From: Nocardiopsis trehalosi NBRC 14201
Lineage (GTDB): Bacteria; Actinomycetota; Actinomycetes; Streptosporangiales; Streptosporangiaceae
DNA: 36,981 bases
Assembly (NCBI RefSeq): GCF_001552555.1
Contig: NZ_BCRK01000043.1
Span: 1 to 36,981 of the forward strand
Direction of reading: 5' to 3'
The notes under the pieces are model-generated. The model worked only from the letters and a program-made list of their open reading frames with translations, was not told the DNA's origin and did not search any database. Every line of letters begins with the position of its first letter. The stretch's first letter is position 1. The position numbers were made by a program, and so were the translations under genes. Shown in pieces: positions 24,062-32,327 of this stretch.

Positions 24062-25809
24062 CCGCCCCCGCCGCCGACCCGCCCGCCCCCGGCCGTGACC
24101 CGCTGCTGCGCATGGCCGCGCTGGCCCGGCCGCGCGGCGGCCGGTTCGCCCTCGGCGTGCTGCTGGGCGCGCTGGCCACGGGGTCCGGCGTCGCGCTGCT
24201 GAGCGTCGCCGCGTGGCTCATCGCCACCGCCGCCACCCACCCGCCGCTGACCGCCATCAGCCTGGCCGTGGTCGCCACCCGCGCGCTGGGGGTGTCGCGG
24301 GGCGTCACCCGCTACCTCGAACGGCTGGTCACCCACGACGCCGCGTTCCGCACCCTGGCCGACGTCCGGGTGCGGGTCTACGAGCGGCTGGCCCGCACCG
24401 AGCCGGTGCGCCGGTTCCGCTCCGGCGACCTGGTCACGCGGCTGGTCAGCGACACCGATGCCACCCAGGACCTGCTGGTGCGCGGACTGACGCCGCCGCT
24501 GATCGCCCTGGTCACCGGCGGCGCGGTCGTCGTGTTCGGCACCGTGCTGCTGGAGCCGGGCGGGCTGCTGCTGGCGGCGGGCCTGCTGCTGGCCGGGGTG
24601 GCGGTCCCCCTGGCCGCCGCGGCGATGGGGCGCGGGCCGGGGCGGCGGCAGGCCGCCGCCCGCGGCGAGCTGTCGACCGCCCTGGTCGACACCCTGTACG
24701 GGGCGCCCGACCTGGTCGCCTACGGGGCGATGGACCGCGCCGTGGACCGGGTCGCCGCGGCCGACGCGGAGCTCACCCGGGTGGCGCGCCGCGACGCCGC
24801 CCTGCTGGGGTTCGGCGCCGGCGCCACCGCGCTCATCACCGGGCTGACCGTCTGGGCGACGCTGCTACTGGGTGTGTCGGCCGTCGAGGACGGCACGCTG
24901 GGGCCGATCCCGATGGCGGTGCTCGTGCTCACCGCGCTCGCCGCGTTCGAGATCGTCGCCCCGCTGCCCGCGGTGGCGGCCCGGCTCGGCGCGGTCCGGG
25001 CCAGCGGGCGGCGGCTGTTCGACGTCCTCGACACCCCGCCCGCCGTGGCCCCGCCGCCCGACGGCGCCCCCGCCGCGGCGCCGGAGGGCGCCGATCTGCG
25101 GGTGCGCGGGCTGCGCGTCCGCTACGGCCCCGCCGAACCGTGGGCGCTGGACGGGGTGGACGTGGACGTCCCGGCGGGCCGCACGGTGGCGGTGCTCGGC
25201 CCGAGCGGGGCCGGCAAGAGCACGCTCGCGGCGGTGCTGTTCCGGTTCCGCGACCCCGACGCCGGGACCGTGGAGCTGGGCGGGGCCGACATCACCGGCC
25301 GGCCCGTGGACGACGCCCGCCGGGTGGTGGCCGGGGTGCCGCAGGACCCGCACGTGTTCGCCAGCACGCTCCGGGAGAACCTGCGGCTGGCCCGCCCTGA
25401 GGCGACCGACGACGACCTGTGGGCGGTCCTGCGGCGGGTGCGCCTCGCCGGCGACGCGGCGGCCATGCCGCAGGGGCTCGACACGGAGGTCGGCTCGCAC
25501 GGCACCCGACTGAGCGGGGGCATGCGGCAGCGGCTCGCCTTGGCGCGCGCCCTGCTCGCCGCGCCCCGGCTGCTGGTGCTGGACGAGCCCACCGCCCACC
25601 TCGACCCCGACACCCGCGACGCGGTCGTGGCCGACCTGCTCGACGCGGCCGAGGGGTATTCGACGCTGCTCATCACGCACGACCTGGCCGGGCTGGACCG
25701 GGTGGACGACATCTACGTCGTCGCGGAGGGCCGGGTCGTCCAGCACGGCACGCACACCGCCCTCCTCTCCCGAGACGGCTGGTACCGCGACGCCCACCGA
25801 CAGCCCTGA
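24058..25809 (+). CDS. cydC: Thiol reductant ABC exporter subunit CydC
   Basis: CydC is the second half of the CydDC exporter. The 583-residue protein has a membrane domain starting around residue 20 with ALGVSRGVTRYLERLVTHD, a family hallmark, and an ATPase domain with Walker A GPSGAGKST (about 381), signature LSGGMRQRLALARALL (about 485) and Walker B LLVLDEPTAHLD. Its ATG overlaps the cydD stop codon in ATGA, so the two subunits are translationally coupled. This ends a complete cydABDC operon that needs no external assembly exporter. CydC and CydD are told apart by order and by the RYLERL motif in CydC. Confidence 0.95.
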   Translation: MTAPAADPPAPGRDPLLRMAALARPRGGRFALGVLLGALATGSGVALLSVAAWLIATAATHPPLTAISLAVVATRALGVSRGVTRYLERLVTHDAAFRTLADVRVRVYERLARTEPVRRFRSGDLVTRLVSDTDATQDLLVRGLTPPLIALVTGGAVVVFGTVLLEPGGLLLAAGLLLAGVAVPLAAAAMGRGPGRRQAAARGELSTALVDTLYGAPDLVAYGAMDRAVDRVAAADAELTRVARRDAALLGFGAGATALITGLTVWATLLLGVSAVEDGTLGPIPMAVLVLTALAAFEIVAPLPAVAARLGAVRASGRRLFDVLDTPPAVAPPPDGAPAAAPEGADLRVRGLRVRYGPAEPWALDGVDVDVPAGRTVAVLGPSGAGKSTLAAVLFRFRDPDAGTVELGGADITGRPVDDARRVVAGVPQDPHVFASTLRENLRLARPEATDDDLWAVLRRVRLAGDAAAMPQGLDTEVGSHGTRLSGGMRQRLALARALLAAPRLLVLDEPTAHLDPDTRDAVVADLLDAAEGYSTLLITHDLAGLDRVDDIYVVAEGRVVQHGTHTALLSRDGWYRDAHRQP

Positions 25810-25815
25810 CCCCGT

Positions 25816-25846
25816 CCGCCCGCGGTGGGCGGGGGCGCACGCGTTT
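25816..25846 (+). terminator. Probable terminator of the cyd operon
   Basis: A 6-bp stem CCGCCC/GGGCGG (25816-25821 with 25827-25832) lies 7 bases past the cydC stop codon, and a TTTT run follows at 25843-25846. A second small stem GCGCAC/GTGCGC (25835-25840 with 25854-25859) spans the T run. The evidence is moderate. Confidence 0.4.
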
Positions 25847-25947
25847 TCCACAGGTGCGCGATCGTGGTGGCGGGCGGACGGGCGGGTGGCCGAGCATGGT
25901 CGCGGGGGCACCCGCAGGGGGCCGCCCCGCGACCACCGGAGGTACCC

Positions 25948-26448
25948 ATGACCGTCCTGACCGCCGCCCTCGCCCTGCTCGTCGCCGGGGCCGTGCACCT
26001 CGCCGCTCCCACGGGTGGCGTCCCCGGGGGCCCCGATCCCGGCGGGGGCGACCTCGGCGGGTTCACCCTGGGACACCTGCCGGCGGGCATCGGCACCGCC
26101 ACGTCCGACTTCGCCACCGAGTGGGGCGGGGTCGCGTTCGCGTCGCGGGTGTGGGAGCGCACCACCCCCGGCGGGGGCGCCCGCGTCGACCTCAAGGTCA
26201 ACGTGCTCAGCGGTGAGCGGCTGGCCGATCCCGGCGCGCTGCGCGACTTCCTCGCCGAGTACCACGAGATCGACGCCGCGGCCTGGAAGCTCACCGACCT
26301 CCCGGGCGGCGGCACCGGGCAGTACGCCGAGGGCCACGCGTTCTGGCTGGCCGAGCCCGGCCTGGCGGTGTCGCTGCGGCTCGACCCCGACCGGTTCGGC
26401 ACCGACGACCTCCTGGCCGTCGCCGAGGGGGTCCGCCGCACCGGCTAG
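25948..26448 (+). CDS. Small exported protein of unknown function
   Basis: The 166-residue protein starts with a hydrophobic signal-like segment (1-20, MTVLTAALALLVAGAVHLAA) and a Gly/Pro-rich spacer. A compact domain follows, with EWGGVAFASRVWER, RVDLKVNVLSGERLADPGALRDF and EYHEIDAAAWKLTD. It contains no cysteine, and I recognise no catalytic motif. The ATG has GGAGG 6 bases upstream. It lies 138 bases after cydC on the same strand, with a possible terminator between, so it may be independent of the cyd operon. I have a memory of similar Streptosporangiales proteins labelled only hypothetical. Confidence 0.8.
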   Translation: MTVLTAALALLVAGAVHLAAPTGGVPGGPDPGGGDLGGFTLGHLPAGIGTATSDFATEWGGVAFASRVWERTTPGGGARVDLKVNVLSGERLADPGALRDFLAEYHEIDAAAWKLTDLPGGGTGQYAEGHAFWLAEPGLAVSLRLDPDRFGTDDLLAVAEGVRRTG

Positions 26449-26457
26449 CCGCGCGCG

Positions 26458-26488
26458 CCGCGCCGTCCCCGCGCCGGGGACGGCGCGG
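26458..26488. terminator. 13-bp perfect hairpin, bidirectional terminator
   Basis: A perfect 13-bp stem (26458-26470 with 26476-26488) with a GCGCC loop lies between the convergent exported-protein gene and the DUF1707 gene. It can form on both transcripts. Confidence 0.7.
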
Positions 26489-26494
26489 CCGGGG

Positions 26495-27208
26495 TCAGGG
26501 GCGGCCGGGCCAGGTGTGGCCGGGGCCGGGGTGGCCCGGCCAGGGGGTGCCGGGGCCGGGGTGATGCGGATCCGCCGGGTGGGCCGACCCGCCCAGCCAG
26601 TCCTCCAGGCGCATGCGGTAGCGCACCCGCAGCGAGCCGCCCTTCACCCCGCCCGTGATGCGGAAGTGCGGGGCGGGCGGCGCCGGGACGGCGGGCACCC
26701 GGCTGTCGGCGCTGCCGAACCAGGACGTGTCGACGTCCATCTCGGCGGTGGCGCCGTCGGGCAGGATGATCCGGGTCTCGCCCCACGCCCCCGAGACGTG
26801 CACCTCGGTGACCTGGCTCGACAGGACGGCCTCGCGGAAGTCCAGCCGGATGGTGCCGTACGGGTTGACGGCCTCCACCCGCTGCGGCACGTGCCAGACA
26901 CCGCGCCGCGCGATGGTCCCGGCGGCCGTCCGGAGCACCAGGGGCGCGGCCGCCGGGCCCGGCGGCGCGGCGGGCGCCGGCGGCCCGGCCGGGCCGGGCA
27001 CGGGCAGGTCGGCGGTGATCGGCCGCAGATCGGCGTAGGTGCGCGCGCGGTACACCCGGTCCAGGCGCTCGTCCAGCTCCTCCAGGGTGATCCGGCCTTC
27101 GGCGGCGGCGTCGCGCAGGATCTCGGCCACATCGTCGCGGTCGCGGTCGGCGGCGCGCATGCGCAGGCCGTCGTCCTCGGGTCCGGTCCCGCTCGGTCGC
27201 GTGTCCAT
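26495..27208 (-). CDS. DUF1707 domain protein
   Basis: The 237-residue protein begins with a DUF1707 (SHOCT-like) domain at about 15-70: MRAADRDRDDVAEILRDAAA followed by GRITLEELDERLDRVYRART. A Pro/Ala linker leads to a beta-rich C-terminal region (about 90-210) with VEAVNPYGTIRLDF and VHVSGAWGETRIILP, resembling the DUF2154/LiaF-like beta-helical modules often attached to DUF1707. The last 25 residues are Pro/Gly/His-rich. No transmembrane segment is visible, so it is likely cytoplasmic or peripheral. GGAGG lies 5 bases before the ATG. The DUF1707 domain is abundant in actinobacteria and is thought to be involved in envelope-related regulation; no specific role can be given. Confidence 0.88.
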   Translation of the reverse strand: MDTRPSGTGPEDDGLRMRAADRDRDDVAEILRDAAAEGRITLEELDERLDRVYRARTYADLRPITADLPVPGPAGPPAPAAPPGPAAAPLVLRTAAGTIARRGVWHVPQRVEAVNPYGTIRLDFREAVLSSQVTEVHVSGAWGETRIILPDGATAEMDVDTSWFGSADSRVPAVPAPPAPHFRITGGVKGGSLRVRYRMRLEDWLGGSAHPADPHHPGPGTPWPGHPGPGHTWPGRP

Positions 27209-27436
27209 GGGCCTCCTCCACGGCGGTCGCGACGCGGTGGCGCCGCCGAATGCACGCGATCATGCTACTTCTTCGCGATCGACCGTTATGTGAGTCCGCG
27301 ACACGGAAACCCCGGCCGGTTCCGGCACACGGTGGTGCGAAGCCTCCGGCGGAGCGGTCCGGCGCATGGGATGATGTTCAGCTCACCGGTCGGCGCCGCC
27401 CCCGCGGACGCGGCCGGGCGGGGCGGCGACTCAGCC

Positions 27437-27467
27437 CCCTGCCGGGGTTGGACGGGCCCCGGCAGGG
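27437..27467 (-). terminator. Second hairpin downstream of the DUF3817 gene
   Basis: An 11-bp perfect stem CCCTGCCGGGG/CCCCGGCAGGG (27437-27447 with 27457-27467, loop of 9) lies behind the first hairpin. It may act as a back-up terminator. Confidence 0.45.
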
Positions 27468-27477
27468 ACCTGAACCG

Positions 27478-27504
27478 CCGTCCCGCGCGGGCCGCGCGGG
27501 ACGG
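27478..27504 (-). terminator. Terminator hairpin after the DUF3817 gene
   Basis: A near-perfect palindrome with 13-base arms (27478-27490 with 27492-27504) begins 18 bases past the DUF3817 stop codon. In RNA it would form a stem of about 11 bp with a small loop. Confidence 0.55.
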
Positions 27505-27522
27505 GTGACCTCGGCGGAGTCC

Positions 27523-27855
27523 TCAGACCGAGGCGGGGGCCGCCGCGCGGGCGGCGGGGTCGATCCGGCGCGTGGCCGACGCCCAGCGCTCGAAGACCAG
27601 GGTGCCCAGCGGCGGCACGCTCGCCGCCAGGGCCAGCAGGCCGGTCCACAGCCCCCAGCGGAGGCGCACCCAGGCGAGGACGGCCACGGCGCAGTAGGCG
27701 ACGAACGCCGCCCCGTGCAGAGGACCGAAAATCTGCACACCGATCTCGTTGTGCACGACCACGCGCTTGAAGAACATCCCGATCAGCAGCCCCACCCAGG
27801 TGGCGGCCTCGATCGCGGCGATCACCCGGAACGTGCGCAGGATGAGCGGTGACAC
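27523..27855 (-). CDS. DUF3817 integral membrane protein
   Basis: The 110-residue protein has three predicted transmembrane helices and the DUF3817 pattern: FRVIAAIEAATWVGLLIGMFFK, then VVVHNEIGVQIFGPLHGAAFVAY with conserved His and Gly residues, then a third helix with PPLGTLVFERW. The C-terminal tail is Ala/Arg-rich. The start is GTG with AGGAG 8 bases upstream. The family is widespread in actinobacteria as a small inner-membrane protein; its function is unknown to me. It is divergent from the UvrD-like helicase gene. Confidence 0.9.
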   Translation of the reverse strand: MSPLILRTFRVIAAIEAATWVGLLIGMFFKRVVVHNEIGVQIFGPLHGAAFVAYCAVAVLAWVRLRWGLWTGLLALAASVPPLGTLVFERWASATRRIDPAARAAAPASV

Positions 27856-28264
27856 AGGGGACTCCTCGGCTCGGGGAGGGGGACGGGGGCGGCCGCGCGG
27901 CGCCGCCTCCAGTCTGCGGCAACCGCGTGGGCGCCCCGCCCGCGCGGGGCGGTGAACCCCATCACCCCCGGGTTTCGGTCACGCAGGATCGCGCGTTTCG
28001 GTTCGAGGAAGCGGCGGGTCCGGGCGGCCCCCGCGCACCGATTCGGGACACCCCCGGAGCGGGATTCGAAAACACCGCCGAAAATCGGCGCTGACCTGCA
28101 CGTTCAGGGGCGCCGCCGACCGCCCGCCGAGGGGTCGGGATCGGGTTCTTCGCGGCGTTTGCCCAAATTCCCCAGCGAGCATGTTCCCTAGTGAGACGCG
28201 CGGTCTCCCGACCGACTTCCCACGCGGCTCCGACGTCGAGAACGCGACCGGAGGAACCACGGAC
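27856..28264. other. Divergent region upstream of the RelE-UvrD helicase gene
   Basis: About 410 bases between the divergent DUF3817 and helicase starts hold no convincing gene. It contains two TTTCGGT repeats (27973-27979 and 27996-28002) and the small dyad GCCGAAAATCGGC (28077-28089). The helicase frame is open from 28181, but GGAGGA at 28250-28255 fits the GTG at 28265 as the true start. Confidence 0.5.
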
Positions 28265-30082
28265 GTGCCCAAGCTCGCCATCTCCCCGACCTTCCTCTCC
28301 GACTTCTCCCGACTCGACACCGGGATCCGAACGGCGGCTCTGGCCGCCGTGCAGGGGTACCTGTCCGGCGACGGCGACCGGCTCGAATCCGTCAGCGGCA
28401 GCCCCGACCCCGGCGTCCGGCTGCTGCGCGTCGGCACCGACTGGGCGGGGGTCGTCACCCCCGCCGACGGTGGCGCCTACTGCCTGGTGACCGTCCGCCC
28501 GACCGCCGAGGCGCTGGCCTACGCCCGCCGGCTGCGCTCCACCACGGCCGACCGCATCGAACTGGTCGAGACCGCCCCGGCGCCCCCGCCCGCGGCGGCC
28601 GCCCCGGTGGTGACCGGGCCCGACGAACTCGCGAGCGACCTCGGCAAGTCCTTCGACGACTGGCAGATCACCCTCCACCCCAACCAGCACCGCATCGTCG
28701 ACGCGCGTTTCGCCGGGTCGGCCCAGGTCACGGGCGGCCCGGGCACCGGCAAGACCGTGCTGGCGCTGCACCGCGCCGCCCACCTGGCCACCCGCGACGC
28801 CGCCCGCCACCCGGGCGACCCGCGGCACGCCATCCTGCTCACCACCTTCAACCGGCTGCTCGCGCAGACCCTGTCGGGCCAGCTCGACCGGCTGCTGCCC
28901 GACCCCGACCTGCGCCGCCGGGTCGAGGTCGTCACCATCGACAGCCTCGCGCGGGGCGTGGTCTATGAGCACACCGGCGCGGCGCCCGAGGCCATCGGCC
29001 GCGACGCGCTGGGCGAGCGCTGGCGCGAGGCCGCGTGGGCCGAGGGCGTCCCCTACTCCGGGCGCTTCCTCGCCGACGAGTGGGAGCAGGTGATCCTGGC
29101 CCAGAACATCACCCGGCTGCCCGACTACATCCGCTGCGAGCGCAGCGGCCGCGTGCTGCACCTGGCGCCCGAGCACCGCGCCCACGTGTGGGAGACCATC
29201 CAGCGGTACGCCGCGGCGCTGCGCGTCTGCGGCGAGTGGTCCTACCCGCAGATCGCCCTGGAGGCGGCCCGGCTCATGGCCGAGAGCGGGCCGCGCTTCC
29301 GGCACGTCATCGTCGACGAGGCCCAGGACCTGCACCCGGCGCAGTGGCGGCTGCTGCGGGCCGCGGTCCCCGAGGGCCCCGACGACCTGTTCATCGTCGG
29401 CGACCCGCACCAGCGCATCTACGACAACCGGGTCTCGCTCGCCTCGCTCGGCATCAACGTGCGGGGCCGCAGCCACCGGCTGCGCATCAGCTACCGCGTG
29501 AGCCAGGAGATCCTCGACTGGGCGATGCCGGTGCTGGGCCGGCACACCGCCATCGGCATGGACGACAACGCCGACACCCTGGTGGGCTACCGGTCGCTGC
29601 TGCACGGACCCGAGCCCGTGGTGCGCGGGTGCACGAGCCGCGACGACGAGCGCGCCGCGCTGGGCGAGTGGGTGCGCGTCTGGCTGGAGGCCGGGGTGAG
29701 CCCGTCCTCGATCGCCGTGGCCGGGCGCAACCAGTGGGTGGTGCGGGGCCTGGCCAAGGAGCTGACCGCGCGCGGCGTCCCCACCGCGCCGCTCGACGCC
29801 GCCGACGCCCCGCGCGCGGTCCGGCTGGGCACCATGCACAAGCTCAAGGGCCAGGAGTTCCGGTGCGTGGCGGTCGTCGGCCTGGGCGAGCCGCTGCTGC
29901 CGCCGAAGGCGGCGATCGACTCCGCTGAGGGCGACCCCGTGGCCCTGGAGCAGATCTACCAGCAGGAGCGGAACCTGCTGTTCGTGGCGTGCACGCGGGC
30001 GCGCGACGCGCTGTACGCGTCGTACGTGGGCACGCCCAGCCGGCTGCTGCCGCACGTGGAGCAGCCCGCCCGGATGGGCTGA
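28265..30082 (+). CDS. UvrD-like superfamily 1 helicase with N-terminal RelE/ParE-like domain
   Basis: The 605-residue protein joins two modules. Residues 1-95 (PKLAISPTFLSDFSRLD..., then LRVGTDWAGVVTPADGGAYCLVTV and EALAYARRL) resemble the RelE/ParE toxin fold in order and hydrophobic pattern. The rest is a compact UvrD/Rep-type helicase: Q-motif HPNQHRIVDARF (138-149), Walker A GGPGTGKT (157-164), LLTTFNRLL, DEAQD (351-355), GDPHQRIYD, ISYRVSQEIL, TMHKLKGQEFRCVAV and VACTRAR (574-580). It is shorter than UvrD (about 700-750), lacking large 1B/2B insertions. The start is GTG with GGAGGA 9 bases upstream. Cytoplasmic DNA or RNA unwinding is expected. The N-terminal domain lacks an obvious RelE catalytic set, so it may only bind nucleic acid or a partner. 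No antitoxin gene adjoins it. Confidence 0.88.
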   Translation: MPKLAISPTFLSDFSRLDTGIRTAALAAVQGYLSGDGDRLESVSGSPDPGVRLLRVGTDWAGVVTPADGGAYCLVTVRPTAEALAYARRLRSTTADRIELVETAPAPPPAAAAPVVTGPDELASDLGKSFDDWQITLHPNQHRIVDARFAGSAQVTGGPGTGKTVLALHRAAHLATRDAARHPGDPRHAILLTTFNRLLAQTLSGQLDRLLPDPDLRRRVEVVTIDSLARGVVYEHTGAAPEAIGRDALGERWREAAWAEGVPYSGRFLADEWEQVILAQNITRLPDYIRCERSGRVLHLAPEHRAHVWETIQRYAAALRVCGEWSYPQIALEAARLMAESGPRFRHVIVDEAQDLHPAQWRLLRAAVPEGPDDLFIVGDPHQRIYDNRVSLASLGINVRGRSHRLRISYRVSQEILDWAMPVLGRHTAIGMDDNADTLVGYRSLLHGPEPVVRGCTSRDDERAALGEWVRVWLEAGVSPSSIAVAGRNQWVVRGLAKELTARGVPTAPLDAADAPRAVRLGTMHKLKGQEFRCVAVVGLGEPLLPPKAAIDSAEGDPVALEQIYQQERNLLFVACTRARDALYASYVGTPSRLLPHVEQPARMG

Positions 30083-30091
30083 GCGGGCGCG

Positions 30092-30127
30092 GCGCCGGGC
30101 GCGGTCCCCCGGGGCCGCGCCCGGCGC
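30092..30127. terminator. 17-bp hairpin, bidirectional terminator
   Basis: A perfect 13-bp stem (30092-30104 with 30115-30127) continues into an inner CCCC/GGGG pairing. It lies between the convergent helicase and DUF6114 genes, ending 6 bases before the DUF6114 stop codon. Confidence 0.7.
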
Positions 30128-30133
30128 GTGCGC

Positions 30134-31483
30134 TCAGGGGGTGACGCGCTCGTCCAGGGCGCCGATCTCCATGCGGTCGGCCTGGGTGAGCGGCTGGGTG
30201 ACCTCCAGGTCGGTGACGACCATGGTGGGCAGCAGCAGCGGGGGCGGGAAGTCGGGCGTGAACACGAGGTCGATGGGGATGAGCGGCAGCCGCACCTGCA
30301 TCCGGGTGACGTGCAGGACGACGCCGCCGGTCATGGTGAGGTCGGGCAGGCCGAGCCCGATCCGGCCCTCCCCCTCGGCGGCGAGCAGTTCGGCCTGGTC
30401 GAGCACCGCCTCGTCCATGGACAGCCGCAGGTAGCGCTCGGGGCCGTCGGTGGTGGGGTACTCGACCACGCCGTCGAACCGGGCGCCGCGCATGGTGAGG
30501 GTGTCGGCGGTCAGGGTCGACTCGGCGACGGCGGCGGTCCAGGGGGTCTCGGCGTCGCGCACGTCGACGTCGGGCAGGTCGCCGTCGCGGCGGGCGGCCT
30601 CGCAGGCGAGGACGGCGTCGCGGAACTCCTCCTCGTCCGCCGCCACCGCGGCGTCGCCCGCGGCGAAGCGGCAGACCCCGGCCGCGCCGTCGGGCGACTC
30701 GGGCTCGTCCTCGCCGCCGCCGTCCTCCGCCCCGTCCTCGCCGTCCTGGCCGTCCTCGCCGTTCCCGCCGCCGGGGTCGCCCGGTGCGGGCGAGGGCGTG
30801 GGGGTGGCGGAGGGGGTGGGGGTCGGGGTGGGCGAGGGGCCGGGGTCGGCGGCCTCCCCGTCGCCACCGCCGAACCAGTCCCAGGGCCAGCCGAGCGCGG
30901 GGACCGCGCCGGGCAGCAGCAGGGTGAGCGCCAGGGGCAGGGCGAGGGCGGCGTGCAGCCGGCCGGCGGCCTCGGGACCGTCGGCGTCCGGGGGCGCGTC
31001 CGCGTCGGCGGGGTCGGCGGCGCCGTCGGCGTCCGCGTCGGCGGGACCGCCGGGCTCGGCGTCGGCGTCCGCCCGGCGGCGGCCGCGCCCGCGCGCGGCG
31101 CGGACCGGCTCCCAGGAGAACACCATGGCGGCGCCGACGATGCCGAGCAGCATGCCGATCACGAACCCGCCGAAGTTGGAGGTCATGAAGGACGCCAGCG
31201 ACAGCAGCATGGCCACGATGCCGTAGAACGCGCGCTGCGGGGGCTGGAGCCAGGCCAGGGCGCCGATGGCGATGAGCAGGAACCCGATGAGGTAGCCGGC
31301 GACGCCCGCGATCCCGGCGTAGACGACGAGGTCGAGCGGGATGAGCACGGACTGGGCGGCGGGGGCGACGAGGATCTCCACCCCCGCCGCGACGATGAGC
31401 AGCCCGCCCCAGAAGGGGCGCGACCGCCGCCAGCGTCGGAACCCGCCCAGCAGGGCGCGGGGGCCGGTCGTGGTGGCCGCCAT
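30134..31483 (-). CDS. DUF6114 membrane protein with exported C-terminal domain
   Basis: The 449-residue protein starts with a cluster of about four hydrophobic helices (about 22-125; RRSRPFWGGLLIVAAGVEI..., GIVAMLLSLASFMTSNFGGFVIGMLLGIVGAA), the DUF6114 pattern. A charged Asp/Ala/Pro linker, another hydrophobic helix (about 180-200), a low-complexity Pro/Thr and acidic region (about 215-265), and a C-terminal beta-rich domain follow. The C-terminal domain has ESTLTADTLTMRGARFDGVVEY and VVLHVTRMQVRLPLIPID and is presumably outside the cell. The gene begins 4 bases after the DUF6230 stop codon, so the two form one unit. The function is unknown. The C-terminal domain resembles the DUF6230 protein in general style (secreted beta-rich, HVT/LTM repeats), suggesting they act together on the cell surface. 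Confidence 0.85.
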   Translation of the reverse strand: MAATTTGPRALLGGFRRWRRSRPFWGGLLIVAAGVEILVAPAAQSVLIPLDLVVYAGIAGVAGYLIGFLLIAIGALAWLQPPQRAFYGIVAMLLSLASFMTSNFGGFVIGMLLGIVGAAMVFSWEPVRAARGRGRRRADADAEPGGPADADADGAADPADADAPPDADGPEAAGRLHAALALPLALTLLLPGAVPALGWPWDWFGGGDGEAADPGPSPTPTPTPSATPTPSPAPGDPGGGNGEDGQDGEDGAEDGGGEDEPESPDGAAGVCRFAAGDAAVAADEEEFRDAVLACEAARRDGDLPDVDVRDAETPWTAAVAESTLTADTLTMRGARFDGVVEYPTTDGPERYLRLSMDEAVLDQAELLAAEGEGRIGLGLPDLTMTGGVVLHVTRMQVRLPLIPIDLVFTPDFPPPLLLPTMVVTDLEVTQPLTQADRMEIGALDERVTP

Positions 31484-31487
31484 GGCG

Positions 31488-32102
31488 TCAGAAGCACTCG
31501 TGGTCGCCGGGGCGGACCGCGAGCTGGAGCCCGGAGAGCCGGAGCGTGCCCGCGTTGACCGACCAGGAGGTCAGCCGCAGGTCCTCCACGACGATGTCGT
31601 CGGACTGCAGCCCGAACCCGCCGGGGCGGCCGTCGATCCCGGACGCCTTGTCGAGGGTGCTGGCGTCGCGGCCGATCTCGATGCCGGAGAACGCGGCGTC
31701 GCCGCCGAGCTGCTCGACGTCGAGGACCATGTTGCTGCCCTGGACGGGGGTCTCCTCGCCGGCCTCGATGACCAGGGTGGCCTCGCCGATGGGCAGGTCC
31801 ATGAGCGCCGACATGCACATATTGGTCAGTTCGACCTCGTCGACGACGCTCAGGGCGACGGGGCGGGAGGAGTCGTCCAGCGAGGTGGCGACCTCGCCGT
31901 ACTGGGCGAAGCCCTGGCCGTCGAGCGAGTCGGCGGACAGCTTGAAGCTGTCGCCGGAGACCGCGAAGGAGGCGGCGAGCAGGCCCTGCGTGGTCATGGC
32001 GCCGAGCGCCCCGGCCGCGACCAGCCCGGGGACGACCGCGAGTGCGAACCTGCGCCACCGGGTGCCGCCGCCGGGGGTCTCGTCGTTGGTCAGCTCTGCC
32101 AT
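31488..32102 (-). CDS. DUF6230 exported protein
   Basis: The 204-residue protein has a charged N-terminus (MAELTNDETPGGGTRWRRF), one hydrophobic anchor or signal (about 19-45), then a secreted domain starting ASFAVSGDSFKLSADSLDGQGF with VELTNMCMSALMDLPIG, DIVVEDLRLTSWSVNAGTLRLSG and the terminal HECF. The two Cys (one internal, one in HECF) may form a disulfide. I recall that streptomycete homologues carry the label cholesterol esterase in some annotations; I cannot verify that here. It has no GXSXG motif. The ATG is preceded by GAGGAG. It is co-transcribed with the DUF6114 gene and divergent from a cholesterol-oxidase-like gene. Confidence 0.87.
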   Translation of the reverse strand: MAELTNDETPGGGTRWRRFALAVVPGLVAAGALGAMTTQGLLAASFAVSGDSFKLSADSLDGQGFAQYGEVATSLDDSSRPVALSVVDEVELTNMCMSALMDLPIGEATLVIEAGEETPVQGSNMVLDVEQLGGDAAFSGIEIGRDASTLDKASGIDGRPGGFGLQSDDIVVEDLRLTSWSVNAGTLRLSGLQLAVRPGDHECF

Positions 32103-32327
32103 GGGCGTCGTCTCCTCGGTGCCCCACCCGCGGGTCAGCCGTACTGACGGGGGGGTACGGGCGTGGGGGCCGGTACGGGTCTCGGACCTCGAAGGGACCG
32201 CACTTACCGTGCAGTAGGTGATGAACATTACAATAGCGAATGTCACATTTCCAAGTGCCGTTCTCACCGGCGGCATGTTACGAACGGGTCGCACCAGGCG
32301 CGAGGCGGACTCACAGAAGGGTGTCCC
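32103..32327. promoter_or_regulatory. Divergent promoter region of the DUF6230 and GMC oxidase genes
   Basis: This 225-base interval turns AT-richer at 32217-32280. On the plus strand a -10-like TACAAT (32229-32234) follows a weak -35-like TTACCG (32204-32209) at 19 bases. On the minus strand TTGGAA (32253-32248) can pair with TAATGT as a promoter for the DUF6230 unit. GGTACGGG occurs twice (32154-32161 and 32172-32179) and may be a regulator site. ACATT/AATGT arms (32226-32230 and 32240-32244) form a small dyad over the promoters. Confidence 0.4.

Larger units (their letters stand above)
27209..27522. other. Gene-free interval between the DUF3817 and DUF1707 genes
   Basis: These 314 bases hold no convincing gene. 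They contain two hairpins downstream of the DUF3817 gene (27437-27467 and 27478-27504). The rest (27209-27430), less GC-rich around 27255-27300, should contain the DUF1707 promoter, which I cannot place exactly. Confidence 0.5.

Noticed and set aside
26495-27208. DUF1707 protein considered as an anti-sigma factor or WhiB-like regulator
   Set aside because: No cysteine cluster, no transmembrane segment and no anti-sigma motif; the DUF1707 domain explains the N-terminus.
28077-28089. GCCGAAAATCGGC dyad considered as a LexA (SOS) box for the helicase gene
   Set aside because: Actinobacterial SOS boxes resemble TCGAAC-N4-GTTCGA; this dyad does not fit, so I list it only as an unassigned dyad.
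32154-32179. Two GGTACGGG repeats considered as a specific TetR operator
   Set aside because: They are direct rather than inverted, sit in GC-rich sequence where such matches are common, and no TetR gene is nearby.
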